From positions 22,948 through 86,947 of the forward strand of contig NZ_QREG01000005.1 of the NCBI RefSeq assembly GCF_003386095.1: a stretch of DNA of 64,000 bases, read 5' to 3'. Shown here piece by piece: positions 18,986 to 28,870 of the stretch. Numbering within the stretch: the first letter of the stretch is position 1; each line of letters opens with the position of its first letter. The notes below the pieces were generated by a model. That model saw nothing but the letters and a program-made list of their open reading frames with translations, searched no databases and was not told the DNA's origin. The stretch comes from Marinoscillum furvescens DSM 4134 (lineage in GTDB: Bacteria > Bacteroidota > Bacteroidia > Cytophagales > Cyclobacteriaceae). The translations under genes and the position numbers were made by a program.

Positions 18986-20359
18986 TTGGCTAAAACCAAA
19001 ACGACATACTATTGCCAAAACTGCGGTGCTAATTCGCCTAAATGGATTGGAAAGTGTCCGTCATGCAATGAATGGAATACCTACGTGGAGGAGGTGGTCA
19101 CCAAATCCTCCGGCCAGTCAGAAAAGGAAGTTTGGCAGGAGGAGTCTACTGTACGCAATAAGCCAAAGAAAATTCAGGAGTTGGAGTTTGATGAGCAGCG
19201 GCGCTTGCGCACAGGCAATGCCGAGCTGGACCGCACCCTTGGAGGAGGTATCGTGCCCGGTTCTCTCGTGCTGATAGGCGGTGAGCCCGGTATTGGCAAA
19301 TCCACTTTGCTGTTACAAATGGCCATTCGCATGCCGCAGGTAAAAACGCTCTATGCCTCAGGTGAGGAGAGCCTGGACCAGATTCGCATGCGGGCGGAGC
19401 GTATAGGCATCACCGCCGAAAATTGCTTTTTGCTGGCAGAAACATCGCTGGCCAACATCATGACTCAGGCAGCGCAGCTCAAACCGGATCTGCTAATCAT
19501 TGATTCCATTCAGACATTGCATACCGAAGCAATAGAGGCGTCTGTAGGTTCCATCTCTCAGGTACGCGAGTGCACTGGCAAGCTGATGAAATATGCCAAG
19601 CAGACCAATGTTCCAGTGTTTTTGATAGGTCATGTAAATAAAGATGGAGCCATTGCAGGCCCAAAAGTACTGGAGCACATGGTGGATACGGTGCTGCAGT
19701 TTGAAGGCGACAGACATTTGTCTTATCGCATCCTCCGGACTTCCAAAAACCGGTTTGGTTCTACCTCTGAGCTGGGTATCTATGAAATGCGAGAGGCTGG
19801 CTTGCGCGAAGTGACCAATCCTTCCGAAGTACTTATTTCACCACGCGAAGGATTTCTCAGTGGTGTAGGCATAGGTGCTACCCTGGAGGGCAACAGGCCA
19901 CTGCTGATAGAGGTGCAGTCTCTGGTGAGCACGGCTACTTATGGCACACCTCAGCGAAGCACCACGGGATTTGATGTGAAACGCCTCAACATGCTGCTGG
20001 CTGTGCTGGAAAAACGCCTCGGTGTACGGCTGAGCACACAAGACATTTTCCTAAACCTGGCTGGAGGCCTCAAAGTAGTGGACCCTGCGTTGGATTTATC
20101 CATATGTGCATCGATCTATTCTTCATTTGATGACGTCCCTATCCCTAGCTCTATTTGCTTTTCTGCAGAAGTAGGCCTTGGAGGGGAAATCAGAGCGGTA
20201 AATCGTATTGAATCGCGAATCACCGAAGCAGCGAAGCTTGGGTTTGCCCAAATCTATGTGTCTAAGCACAACGTCAAAGGCCTTGACTTAAGTAAGTTTG
20301 ATATCGAGGTGAAGGCTTACAGCCGTTTGGCTGAAGCCTTCGAAGAGCTTTTCAACTAA
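18986..20359 (+). CDS. radA: DNA repair protein RadA
   Basis: 457 residues with a TTG start (MAKTKTTYYCQNCGANSPKW). The N-terminal zinc finger is CQNCGANSPKWIGKCPSC; the Walker A motif is GGEPGIGKSTLLLQ (about residues 92-105); the RadA-specific KNRFGS motif is present, and the C-terminal Lon-like domain ends the protein. RadA is a RecA-like ATPase that drives branch migration in recombination. The length and domain order are normal. Confidence 0.96.
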   Translation: MAKTKTTYYCQNCGANSPKWIGKCPSCNEWNTYVEEVVTKSSGQSEKEVWQEESTVRNKPKKIQELEFDEQRRLRTGNAELDRTLGGGIVPGSLVLIGGEPGIGKSTLLLQMAIRMPQVKTLYASGEESLDQIRMRAERIGITAENCFLLAETSLANIMTQAAQLKPDLLIIDSIQTLHTEAIEASVGSISQVRECTGKLMKYAKQTNVPVFLIGHVNKDGAIAGPKVLEHMVDTVLQFEGDRHLSYRILRTSKNRFGSTSELGIYEMREAGLREVTNPSEVLISPREGFLSGVGIGATLEGNRPLLIEVQSLVSTATYGTPQRSTTGFDVKRLNMLLAVLEKRLGVRLSTQDIFLNLAGGLKVVDPALDLSICASIYSSFDDVPIPSSICFSAEVGLGGEIRAVNRIESRITEAAKLGFAQIYVSKHNVKGLDLSKFDIEVKAYSRLAEAFEELFN

Positions 20360-20364
20360 ATAAG

Positions 20365-21921
20365 TTACTTGTCTTGAGGAGGTGAAGGCATTCTAAACTC
20401 GTTGCCTTCTTTAGGGATTGGGTCGCTCTTGCGCAGAAAATCTTTGCGCTTTCTCCGTCCCTGTTTGGTAATGATGGTGTAAATGCCCTCTTTGCCTTTT
20501 ACTCGCACTTTATTACCTAAGAAACTCTGCGAAGATGATCTGGAGCGGTCTCTTTTTCGTTTATTGGCACCTACGGCAAAGGAAGATTCCATTTCTTCTA
20601 CCTTTTTACCTATTTGGATGTTTAGCCCGATGCGAAAGTCAAACGATTTGAACTTGGTAGCATCAAAGTTTACGAGCTGATCAGCAGCCAGGTATAGCTG
20701 AGTAGGACCACCATTCACAGCTATAGCCGCACCCAGATTCAAAAACTGTTGGGGGAGTTTAGTGACATTTACACTGCCAATAAACGCCTTGCCAATTTTA
20801 TGTCTGTAACCTGCGCCAAACATAAATTTCATTTGTCCGCGCACATACCGTGTACCCGCGGTGGCTACCAGGTCTCCTGCTGTAGGCGTATGATAGGCCC
20901 AGCTCACATAGGCTTTAGGATTTAGAAATGTAGTGTATGGATCCTGATTTTTCTCCCGTCGGTTCTTGAGTTTGTTGATCAGCGTGTCTTTGATGGTTTG
21001 CTCCAGGTTTTCAGGATCTTTGAGGTCCAGGCCTCCATATACCATGGAGGTATCTCGTAAATGGTGGTTTTTTACACCTTCTTTCCAGGAGATCATTCCC
21101 AGGTCCACGATGGATGCCGAGATGGTGTAGTATCGATTCATGTTCCAGTTCATGCCCAGGTCCAGTGCCCCACCCACATTGGAATTGGCAATGGCGTAGG
21201 CCGGGTTTTCCTGTACCGCATCAAAACCCGCCGTGTTTAGCGTAGCATTTTGTAGCTCTAGTTGCAGAGAGTAGTCTATGTCATCTGTGCGGAATGTGGC
21301 ATTGGCATCACGCGAAGTACTGGCATTGGCAATCCCCTGAATGTACTTGAGCCGAGCAGCTAAGGTCATGTCTAGCCGTGGGATCGTAGCGCCTGCACTG
21401 ATGCCCAATTCTCTAAAATAGGTGGCCGAAACCTTCGTTTTGCTCAAGTCTATCGTCTCGTTGAGTACACTGCCATTGCCTTCTATCACCATCTGCATCA
21501 TTTTTTTCTTATATAGAAAATCTGCTTCGATGCGGTCATTGGCAAAAAACGAAAATGTAAGTCCTGAGGGCGTCCTGAAGCCTACGTGTAGCAGTGATAT
21601 CGTAGATGATACATGCGTCATGTTGTTTTGTTGAAGGCTACCCAGAAATGAATTTAGACTTATTTGCGACTCTGATTCTGACTTTACGACTACATCACTA
21701 TAGTCAAATTTATTGTTGAAGTTGAGGTGGACGCCTGAGATCACGGGTAGGCCCAGAAAAAACTTGCCTTCAGGCATTAGTGCTGGGTTGAGGTTGGTAT
21801 TTTGAAAGGTAGCATTGCCCAGGTGGTGAAACGAAAGGCTGGTTTGGGCGCTCCCTGCAGTGGATATCAGCAGCACCAAACACCCCATCAGGAGTTTGAA
21901 TGTGATTTTTTTACTGTTCAT
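20365..21921 (-). CDS. DUF5723 family outer-membrane beta-barrel protein
   Basis: 518 residues with a signal peptide (LLMGCLVLLISTAGSAQ). The mature start LSFHHLGNATFQNTNLNPA and the motif GLPVISGVHLNF match the Bacteroidota DUF5723 family, which resembles FadL/PorV-like barrels. Alternating hydrophobic strands run to about residue 430. The basic C-terminal 90 residues (RKRDRSRSSSQ..., QGRRKRKDF) look like a flexible tail. It lies 34 bp downstream of a lipoprotein gene and probably shares an operon with it. The function is unknown. Confidence 0.8.
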   Translation of the reverse strand: MNSKKITFKLLMGCLVLLISTAGSAQTSLSFHHLGNATFQNTNLNPALMPEGKFFLGLPVISGVHLNFNNKFDYSDVVVKSESESQISLNSFLGSLQQNNMTHVSSTISLLHVGFRTPSGLTFSFFANDRIEADFLYKKKMMQMVIEGNGSVLNETIDLSKTKVSATYFRELGISAGATIPRLDMTLAARLKYIQGIANASTSRDANATFRTDDIDYSLQLELQNATLNTAGFDAVQENPAYAIANSNVGGALDLGMNWNMNRYYTISASIVDLGMISWKEGVKNHHLRDTSMVYGGLDLKDPENLEQTIKDTLINKLKNRREKNQDPYTTFLNPKAYVSWAYHTPTAGDLVATAGTRYVRGQMKFMFGAGYRHKIGKAFIGSVNVTKLPQQFLNLGAAIAVNGGPTQLYLAADQLVNFDATKFKSFDFRIGLNIQIGKKVEEMESSFAVGANKRKRDRSRSSSQSFLGNKVRVKGKEGIYTIITKQGRRKRKDFLRKSDPIPKEGNEFRMPSPPQDK

Positions 21922-21955
21922 GGTCGGTGACAGGTCATATTATCATTCGAAATAC

Positions 21956-23548
21956 CTACAGGTCTATGGCCAGTTTTCCTACTACGGCTACTTTAACATT
22001 GAGTGCATAGTCTGCGAGTATTTTCACAAAGAAATCATTCGTTCCAGCGCCTTTAGGCGTATTCATGATCAATGCAAGTTTCATTTTTTTGCCATTGCCC
22101 AAAGCCTCAATTCCTTGTTTTGAGACGGGGATATCGGTGGTGAGCTGGCGTACTCGATCGAGGCCTCCGCTTTGGTCTAGAAAAGGTGCCTGCAATACCT
22201 GGGCTTCTTGGGCAGTATATAGCGTGCTATCATTTTCATCCACGATGCTCAGTAGCACATCAGCTGAGAGTGGCAGCTCATTTTCTGAGACGATTCGAAT
22301 GGTTACCGAGTCTGCTTCGTCAAATTTGAGCCCAGACCCCAGGTCAAAACTTACATTCTGTACAGCATCGTCTAGTGCCAGCTCCATGGGTAGTGTGATT
22401 TCTATGAAGGTAGTGATCCTGCTGCTATCCATCACAAAGTTGCTGACACTGCCGTCCTCGGGGTTAGCAATGGCACGCAGGTCAAATCCAAGCGACTGTG
22501 GTGATCCAGCGAGAAAATCCTGAAGCGACGAATTGTTACGGTCTAGCAATATGGTAGATGTGGCGTCTACACCAGGAGCAACAGACCCTGCAATAAGCTG
22601 GGGCCTTTCAGCGACATCTCCTGTTAGGAAAGTGGTGTCATAGCCTCTGGAGGTGCTGTCTACTCCATACATGCGGTTAAACAGTACGCCTAGTGGTAAA
22701 CCAAATGTATTGTCAAAATTGAACTTGATACGTGGGTTGCCAAATTTTAGTCCTTTATCACCCAGGTCTTTAAAAAACCCAATGTCTAACTCTTCGTCTC
22801 CTACGTCAAGTGTATCCTGGCCAAACTTTCCATACAAGAGGTTAAAAGACTGGTCTGCATAGGTTATGGTCATGGAAATACTCTCTCCCGGTGACGTACT
22901 GGCACCTGGTGACAAAAAGATCGTAAAACGGGCAGCTACCTGAAAGGTGTTTGTTCCGTTTTCGAAGAGTAAATCTGTTTTGTGCCCTGCTAGTGTCTGA
23001 CTTTGCGACTCACTACCAAATGAGCTCAGGTTGCCTGTAAAATTCACCGGATCTCCACTACTGACCAGGCGAGTATTGGAGATGTCCAGGCTGTAGGCCA
23101 ATTCGCTACTCACATTGGAGTTAATATTGAGTAGCAGGTTTCCCTCGTTGTAAAAGATCGAGTCCAGATCTTCATTTTCACTTGCCGGGTACACGAAGGT
23201 AAATACCGTGTCGATGACTTCTTGTCTACTATCCAGGCTCGCAGGTATGGCGGGGATATCGATACTTGCAGAGTTGGAGACGTCATTGATGGAAATAATA
23301 TCACCGGCCGCACTAAACGTAGCAGTATCAAAGTAAGATATTTGAAGCAAGGAGGCACTGTCTTCTTGTAGGCCCAGCTGTTCGTCTCCAAGTTCGTCCA
23401 GGAGCTCGCGCATAGTGTAGGTGACCTCACCTATTGGTACAGCCACACGTGAGTTGAGTGTAGGGCCTTTGAGGTTGTCTATGTCCAGGTCGCCGATGTT
23501 GCAACCCAATAGTGTAATCAGAAATAGGGCGGATAGTGACTTTTTCAC
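21956..23548 (-). CDS. Large lipoprotein of unknown function upstream of the DUF5723 gene
   Basis: 530 residues with a GTG start. The N terminus MKKSLSALFLITLLGC has a lipobox with Cys16, so it is a lipoprotein. The rest is beta-strand-rich and acidic, with alternating hydrophobic segments and many Ser/Asp, but I recognise no domain with certainty. The pairing with DUF5723 suggests an outer-membrane complex. Confidence 0.75.
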   Translation of the reverse strand: MKKSLSALFLITLLGCNIGDLDIDNLKGPTLNSRVAVPIGEVTYTMRELLDELGDEQLGLQEDSASLLQISYFDTATFSAAGDIISINDVSNSASIDIPAIPASLDSRQEVIDTVFTFVYPASENEDLDSIFYNEGNLLLNINSNVSSELAYSLDISNTRLVSSGDPVNFTGNLSSFGSESQSQTLAGHKTDLLFENGTNTFQVAARFTIFLSPGASTSPGESISMTITYADQSFNLLYGKFGQDTLDVGDEELDIGFFKDLGDKGLKFGNPRIKFNFDNTFGLPLGVLFNRMYGVDSTSRGYDTTFLTGDVAERPQLIAGSVAPGVDATSTILLDRNNSSLQDFLAGSPQSLGFDLRAIANPEDGSVSNFVMDSSRITTFIEITLPMELALDDAVQNVSFDLGSGLKFDEADSVTIRIVSENELPLSADVLLSIVDENDSTLYTAQEAQVLQAPFLDQSGGLDRVRQLTTDIPVSKQGIEALGNGKKMKLALIMNTPKGAGTNDFFVKILADYALNVKVAVVGKLAIDL

Positions 23549-23571
23549 GGTTTAAAGATCGATAAATTCAC

Positions 23572-24474
23572 TTAAAGCAAAATCTTTTTTTTGTGTTTTT
23601 CGAGGAATCCTGCGATCCCCTGAAGGCCGCCGGTATGAACAAGCATGATTTTCGAACCAGCTTTAAAGTAACCTTTGGCGATTAAATCCCAAACGGCAAA
23701 AAACATTTTTCCCGTATATATTGGTTCTAATTGTAGACCAGTTTCCTGTTTTGTTCGATTAATAAATGAAATAAGGGCCGCGGAAGTCTTGGCATAACCC
23801 CCAAAATGGTAATTATCAAAAATTCTATAAGACTGATTTTCAATACCGTATGTAGCGAGAATATCCCGAACTTGCTGGTGAATGAAGTCTCCTTTTAGCG
23901 ATGAAAAGCCCAGCAAGGTGGTATGCGGGGATACTCCTGAAAGAATGCCAGCGAAGGTGCCAGCTGTCCCTATTGGGCACGCGATATAGTCAAATGTCTC
24001 ATCGAGTTCTGTGAGCATTTCTTTGCAGCCTGCCAGGGCTAGTGCGTTAGTGCCTCCTTCTGGTACCCGATAGTAATTTGCCAACTGAGCGGGAAGGCTT
24101 TCGCCATCTCTGTATTGTCTAAACAAGGATCTGTTGACAAATTCGAGCTGCATGCCTTTTTGATGAGCGAAACGCAAAGTAGGATTACTATTGCTATTTA
24201 GCTCCTCGCCTCTAATGATGCCTATGCAGGGGATGTTTTGCTCGTGACAGGCAGCTGCTGTGGCTGCTATGTGATTGGAGTATGCACCCCCAAATGTGAC
24301 CAGGCCGCTGTAGTCATGGTGGTGATAGTGCTGCAAGTTGTATTTGAGCTTGCGCCACTTATTGCCCATGATCTCAGGGTGTATGAGGTCTTCTCTTTTC
24401 ACCCAGACCTCTACGCCTTTCTGGTTAAAAAGTGGAACGGAGATATGATCTAGTGGAGACGGTAGACCAGCCAT
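23572..24474 (-). CDS. PLP-dependent D-cysteine desulfhydrase / ACC deaminase family protein
   Basis: 300 residues of the tryptophan-synthase-beta fold. VKREDLIHPEIMGNKWRKL contains the PLP lysine (NKWRKL), then TFGGAYSNHIAATAAAC is the carboxylate-binding loop and PIGTAGTFAG the phosphate-binding loop. Members deaminate D-cysteine or 1-aminocyclopropane-1-carboxylate. The two activities cannot be separated by eye, but D-cysteine desulfhydrase is commoner in bacteria. The gene is 28 bp from the divergent rluD family gene. Confidence 0.85.
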   Translation of the reverse strand: MAGLPSPLDHISVPLFNQKGVEVWVKREDLIHPEIMGNKWRKLKYNLQHYHHHDYSGLVTFGGAYSNHIAATAAACHEQNIPCIGIIRGEELNSNSNPTLRFAHQKGMQLEFVNRSLFRQYRDGESLPAQLANYYRVPEGGTNALALAGCKEMLTELDETFDYIACPIGTAGTFAGILSGVSPHTTLLGFSSLKGDFIHQQVRDILATYGIENQSYRIFDNYHFGGYAKTSAALISFINRTKQETGLQLEPIYTGKMFFAVWDLIAKGYFKAGSKIMLVHTGGLQGIAGFLEKHKKKILL

Positions 24475-24501
24475 AGCTCGAAGTTAGGTAAATTTGCGGC
24501 C

Positions 24502-25545
24502 ATGAGTGATCAACAGGAAGAATTACAGGACGATGAGTTGTTTGAGCATCATCACATAGTGGTAGACCCCAAGCAGCAGTTGTTGCGAATAGATAAGTTT
24601 TTGATGGACCGTCTTCCCAATGTAACACGCAATAAAATACAGGCGGGCATTAAGGAAGGCTTTGTAAAAGTAAACGGCGATCAGGTGAAGCCTAATTATA
24701 AGGTGCACCCGGGAGATGATATTCATATCTACCTCACAGAACCTCCCCGTGAAGATGAAGTAGTGCCGGAGGATATACCGCTAAACATAGTCTATGAAGA
24801 CCCGGATCTGCTAGTGGTAAATAAACCAGCAGGTATGGTGGTACACCCGGCATATCAAAACTGGTCGGGTACGCTTGTCAATGGCCTGGCGTATCATTTT
24901 CAAAATCTTCCTGAAATGGAAGGAAATGAAGGGAGACCAGGACTGGTACACCGTATAGATAAGGATACTTCTGGCCTGTTGGTCATCGCCAAGTCAGAAG
25001 CCGCTATGAACGGTCTGGCCAAGCAGTTTTTTGATCACAGCATAGAGCGTACTTATTACGCCCTGGTATGGGGGGCACCGGAGCCGCCTAGCGGTACTAT
25101 AGATGTGCATGTGGGACGTAGCCTGAAAGACCGACGTATTACCGCAGCATTTCCTGAAGGTGATTTTGGCAAGCATGCCATCACGCACTATGAAACACTC
25201 GAGGACATGCACTACGTGAGTTTGGTCAAATGCCAGCTAGAAACAGGCCGCACCCACCAGATACGAGCTCACATGAAGTACCTCGGCCATCCCTTGTTTA
25301 GCGATGCTACTTATGGTGGTGATCAAATCCGCAAAGGGACGGTATTTACTAAATACAAACAATTCGTTCAAAACTGCTTCAAGCTGATGCCACGTCAGGC
25401 GCTGCATGCCAAAACCCTCGGGTTTATTCATCCTGTCACGGGTAAGTCAATGAAGTTTGATTCCGAATTGCCAGAAGATTTTTCCTCGGTACTGGAAAAA
25501 TGGCGCGGGTACGTAACACACCATCGCCCTGAAGAAGAAGAGTGA
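24502..25545 (+). CDS. rluD: RluA/RluD-family 23S rRNA pseudouridine synthase
   Basis: 347 residues. An N-terminal S4 RNA-binding domain (RIDKFLMDRLPN..., IKEGFVKVNGDQVKPNYKV) precedes the catalytic domain with VHRIDKDTSGLLVIAKS, where the Asp in HRIDKDTSG is the nucleophile, and TGRTHQIRAHMKYLGHPL. The family isomerises uridines in helix 69 or other sites of 23S rRNA. RluD is the best fit by domain order; the exact target site is inferred. Confidence 0.9.
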   Translation: MSDQQEELQDDELFEHHHIVVDPKQQLLRIDKFLMDRLPNVTRNKIQAGIKEGFVKVNGDQVKPNYKVHPGDDIHIYLTEPPREDEVVPEDIPLNIVYEDPDLLVVNKPAGMVVHPAYQNWSGTLVNGLAYHFQNLPEMEGNEGRPGLVHRIDKDTSGLLVIAKSEAAMNGLAKQFFDHSIERTYYALVWGAPEPPSGTIDVHVGRSLKDRRITAAFPEGDFGKHAITHYETLEDMHYVSLVKCQLETGRTHQIRAHMKYLGHPLFSDATYGGDQIRKGTVFTKYKQFVQNCFKLMPRQALHAKTLGFIHPVTGKSMKFDSELPEDFSSVLEKWRGYVTHHRPEEEE

Positions 25546-25773
25546 CGTCTTTATACTTTTTTGTTAAAATTCGGTTATTTACAATCTCACGAGTAAATAG
25601 AATTATTCGAAAGCTGGTATTGAATTATTTGTATTTATAGTATTGCATTGTTGGAAATACTCCATTAAAAAGCATTCATTGTTGTGAATTGCGTAAACCT
25701 GGTGTGACCGTAATATTATGATTTCAGTGGCCTTTTTGTTAACTTTTATGACAAATCCAGCTGAAGATCAGAT
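25546..25773. other. AT-rich gap
   Basis: 228 bp between the pseudouridine synthase and the PD40 gene. It is AT-rich and probably contains the promoter of the latter, but I cannot assign a convincing promoter or regulatory site. Confidence 0.4.
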
Positions 25774-26961
25774 ATGTACGGGAAAGTAAAACGGAGTCTA
25801 ATAGCATTATTGGTATTGGGGAGTTCGTTATCGAGTCAGGCACAAGATGACGAAAAAGTATATCAGGATGCTATGCGCTATATGGAGCGCGGAAAATATG
25901 ATGAGGCACTGGAAGCATTCCGGTATATACGCCACCTACCAGAGGTCAAGTACCAAGTGGAGGCTTGTTCTTTATTGAGCAAGCGCTACCGCAATTCGCC
26001 TTTGTCACGGTACATCAAGTACCAAAATGAGCAGGCCGAAAATCCTAAATACTATTATTGGTTGGGGAAGATTTATTTGAGAAGAATGAATCAAAGTGAG
26101 GCGCAAGAGGCATTCGGTGAGTACCTGCAGTTAGCTACAGGAAGAGCGGGCTTTAATCAACAGGTGCAAGAGGTACGGGGCATTTACAATCATCTCCAAA
26201 AGTGGTCAAAGTCTGTAAACATTTTGCCGCTGCAAAGCCCGGTAAATACCATTCATTGTGAAGCTCTTGGAGATGTGATTGGTGACGGCATGCAGTTGGT
26301 ATTTGCATCAGATCGGGCAGAGGAAGGTCAGTACCGTCTCTATCAGGCTAATATGACAGGAGAAGGTTGGTCGGCTCCTAAAGAGTGGTTGGCAACAAAT
26401 GTGACCCTGCAGCATGCTAATTTGGTGGAAGTGCGCAACCAGGCAGTAGTATATCTGGACCCGGAAGAGCAGCAGCTGAAAGCACTAATAGAAGCTGGTG
26501 AAAACTCTACACCAGTGGATGGGCCAGATCTGACTGATGCCAGGCATCTTTACATCAACGCACATCGTACCCGGGTGATATTTTCGGCACCGGATGCTAC
26601 GGGCAATCTAAACTTGTATGAGTCTTTTAAGCTCCGAAGTACCGGAGAGTGGATGGTGCCAGTGAGCATTTCTAATCAAATCAATACGGGCTATAATGAA
26701 GATTTTCCTTATTTGTCTGATGATAGAAGCAGGCTGTACTTTAGCTCGGACCGAGAAGGAGGCGTAGGTAAGTATGACATCTATGTGTCTGTTTTTGATG
26801 TGGATAATAATGCCTGGGGAGATCCCATAAACCTGGGCATGCCCATCAATACTCCAGACAATGAGTTTAGTTACCGCCCGGTAAAAGAAGGCCAGGCGCT
26901 GATCAGCTCAGACCGAATAGAATCACTTGGCGAAATGGACCTGTTTGTAGTGGAGTACTAA
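25774..26961 (+). CDS. Secreted TPR and PD40 (WD40-like) beta-propeller protein
   Basis: 395 residues with a signal peptide (LIALLVLGSSLSSQAQ). Residues 30-130 form TPR-like helices (YMERGKYDEALEAFRYI, YYWLGKIYLRRMNQSEAQEAF). The C-terminal half has PD40 propeller blades (NEDFPYLSDDRSRLYFSSD, GKYDIYVSVFD). This layout resembles OmpA-linked exported proteins of the Bacteroidota gliding and T9SS apparatus (PorE-like), but the C-terminal OmpA domain is missing. Its precise role is unknown. Confidence 0.75.
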   Translation: MYGKVKRSLIALLVLGSSLSSQAQDDEKVYQDAMRYMERGKYDEALEAFRYIRHLPEVKYQVEACSLLSKRYRNSPLSRYIKYQNEQAENPKYYYWLGKIYLRRMNQSEAQEAFGEYLQLATGRAGFNQQVQEVRGIYNHLQKWSKSVNILPLQSPVNTIHCEALGDVIGDGMQLVFASDRAEEGQYRLYQANMTGEGWSAPKEWLATNVTLQHANLVEVRNQAVVYLDPEEQQLKALIEAGENSTPVDGPDLTDARHLYINAHRTRVIFSAPDATGNLNLYESFKLRSTGEWMVPVSISNQINTGYNEDFPYLSDDRSRLYFSSDREGGVGKYDIYVSVFDVDNNAWGDPINLGMPINTPDNEFSYRPVKEGQALISSDRIESLGEMDLFVVEY

Positions 26962-26996
26962 GGGCTCACTTGTTTATTCCTTTTAAGTCCTCAAGC

Positions 26997-27195
26997 CGGA
27001 CGGGACTAGCCGTCCGCGCTCTTAACTTTTTGGCTTGATCCAAAACCTAAGGAAAAAGATCAAGGACTGGCCGTCCACGCTGTGAAGAAATTTGCTAAAT
27101 TTTGATCCTGAGGCCGGAAAAACATAAACTCGTCCTCCTTCGTCGGACATCAAACAGTATGTTTTTCTAATCGACCTCACGATCAAAATTCTTCA
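26997..27195. repeat. Gene-free segment with short stems and a long imperfect inverted repeat
   Basis: The 385-bp gap 26962-27346 has no gene. CGGACGG (26997-27003) pairs perfectly with CCGTCCG (27010-27016), and GGAC/GTCC repeats near 27064-27076 inside a related sequence. An imperfect inverted repeat has arms about 27082-27135 and 27145-27195: GTGAAGAA...TTTTGATC faces GATCAAAATTCTTCAC, and GGAAAAACATA faces TATGTTTTTC. It may be a folded RNA or the remnant of a small non-autonomous element. Confidence 0.55.
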
Positions 27196-27219
27196 CGCAT
27201 TTTCTTCAAGGCCACTCAA

Positions 27220-27261
27220 AAAACCTCAAAAATGCTAAAAATCACACCTTTTTGAGGTTTT
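27220..27261. terminator. Perfect 13-bp hairpin between convergent genes
   Basis: AAAACCTCAAAAA (27220-27232) pairs perfectly with TTTTTGAGGTTTT (27249-27261). Its A and T runs on both sides make it suitable for both directions, between the PD40 gene and the convergent GH3 gene. Confidence 0.7.
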
Positions 27262-27346
27262 CGCATACAATATACGAGATTGAAATGCCCCTCAGAGTTC
27301 ATAGAAAGGCATTTTTTACTAAAAAGTATTTATCAAGGACGCCCTA

Positions 27347-28870
27347 CTAAGCCGACACGATCATTTCCAAAAGGTCGTCCAGGTATTCACGGTTGTTGGC
27401 CAGGCGTGGTACTTTGTTTTGGCCACCTAGTTTCCCTCTTTTTTTCATCCAGCTATAAAACGTGCCTTTCTGTACAAAATGGATGATCGGTAACGACAAT
27501 GCCATGTCATTTTGCCGTTTGGCATCATAGTCGGAGTTGAGCGTCCGCAGTTTGGCATCCAGTATTTCAGTAAACTGTGTCTGGTTTTCAGGCGCTTTGT
27601 TAAACTCTATGACCCACTCATGGCATCCCTTGCTACCTGCCTCCAGATACTTAGGCCCCGCAGTGAAGTTTTCCATCTCTGCATCGGTTTGTTCACAGGC
27701 CTCGGCTATAGCTTCTTCGGCGTTTTCTATGATCAACTCTTCCCCAAATGCATTGATGAAGTGCTTGGTACGCCCACTGATTTTAATGCGATAGGGGTCT
27801 AATGAGGTAAACCTGATGGTGTCGCCAATTTTGTACCTCCAAAGACCAGCATTGGTGGAGATGATTATCGCATAGTTTTTTCCCAGCTCTACCTCATCCA
27901 GACCTACAGTTTTCGGGTGTTCATTGTTCCACTCATCCATGGGGATAAACTCATAGTAGATGCCATAGTCTAGCATGAGCAGCATTTCTTTTGAGTCGGT
28001 TTGGTCTTGTATGCCAAAAAATCCCTCCGAGGCATTGTAGGTTTCCATATACCTCATGTTTGATGAGGGGATGAGGCTGTTGAAGAGCTTTTCGTAGGGA
28101 GTAAATGCCACCGCTCCATGGATAAAAGCTTCCAGATTAGGCCATACATCCAAAATGGAGCTGGTGTTGCGTATTTCGAGGATACGCTCTAGGAGCACGA
28201 TGGTCCAGGTAGGAACCCCGGAGATGGACGTTACATTTTCATTGATGGTATACTGAGCCATCTTTTCGATCTTTTCCTCCCACTCATCCATGAGTGCGAT
28301 ATCCAGAGATGGAGTGCGGACCATTTGGGCCCAAAAGGGTAAGTTTTTGATGAGTACTGCAGAGACATCACCGTAGTAGCTCTTGGCATTTTTATCAAAC
28401 TGATTGACCTGCTGGCTACCACCAATTACCAGGTTTTTACCCGTAAACATCTTAGTGTCGGGGTAATTGTTTACATAGATAGAGAGCAGGTCCTTGCCAC
28501 CTTTGTAGTGGCAATCTTCCAGGGCTTCATTGGAAACAGGAATGAACTTGCTCCGTGCATTCGTAGTTCCGGACGATTTGGCAAACCAACGTACTTCTGT
28601 GGGCCAAAGAAGGTTTTGCTCACCAGCCATCAGACGCTCTATATAGGGGTACAGGTCTTCGTAGGTGACGATCGGTACGCGATTGCGAAATTCTTCCCTG
28701 TTGCGAAGGTCTTCGAACCCATACTTGCGACCATACTCCGTGCGAGCTGCCCGTGACAAGAGGCCTCTGCGGAGTTCCTCCTGTACATCATGTGGGTATT
28801 TAATGAACAGCTCCATGTCATGAATCCGTTTTTTCATGACCCAGGTAAGTATTGAATTGAATATCTCCAT
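27347..28870 (-). CDS. GH3 auxin-responsive promoter family protein (acyl-adenylate-forming)
   Basis: 507 residues. The N terminus RAARTEYGRKYGF and WFAKSSGTTNARSKFIPVS are GH3 hallmarks; the Ser/Thr-rich SSGTT loop is the ATP phosphate-binding motif. YNASEGFFGIQ and LWRYKIGDTIRFT follow in family order. Plant GH3 enzymes adenylate carboxylates and join them to amino acids; the bacterial substrate is not known. The start ATG directly abuts the lptB stop, so it is in the operon recJ-lptB-GH3. Confidence 0.85.
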   Translation of the reverse strand: MEIFNSILTWVMKKRIHDMELFIKYPHDVQEELRRGLLSRAARTEYGRKYGFEDLRNREEFRNRVPIVTYEDLYPYIERLMAGEQNLLWPTEVRWFAKSSGTTNARSKFIPVSNEALEDCHYKGGKDLLSIYVNNYPDTKMFTGKNLVIGGSQQVNQFDKNAKSYYGDVSAVLIKNLPFWAQMVRTPSLDIALMDEWEEKIEKMAQYTINENVTSISGVPTWTIVLLERILEIRNTSSILDVWPNLEAFIHGAVAFTPYEKLFNSLIPSSNMRYMETYNASEGFFGIQDQTDSKEMLLMLDYGIYYEFIPMDEWNNEHPKTVGLDEVELGKNYAIIISTNAGLWRYKIGDTIRFTSLDPYRIKISGRTKHFINAFGEELIIENAEEAIAEACEQTDAEMENFTAGPKYLEAGSKGCHEWVIEFNKAPENQTQFTEILDAKLRTLNSDYDAKRQNDMALSLPIIHFVQKGTFYSWMKKRGKLGGQNKVPRLANNREYLDDLLEMIVSA

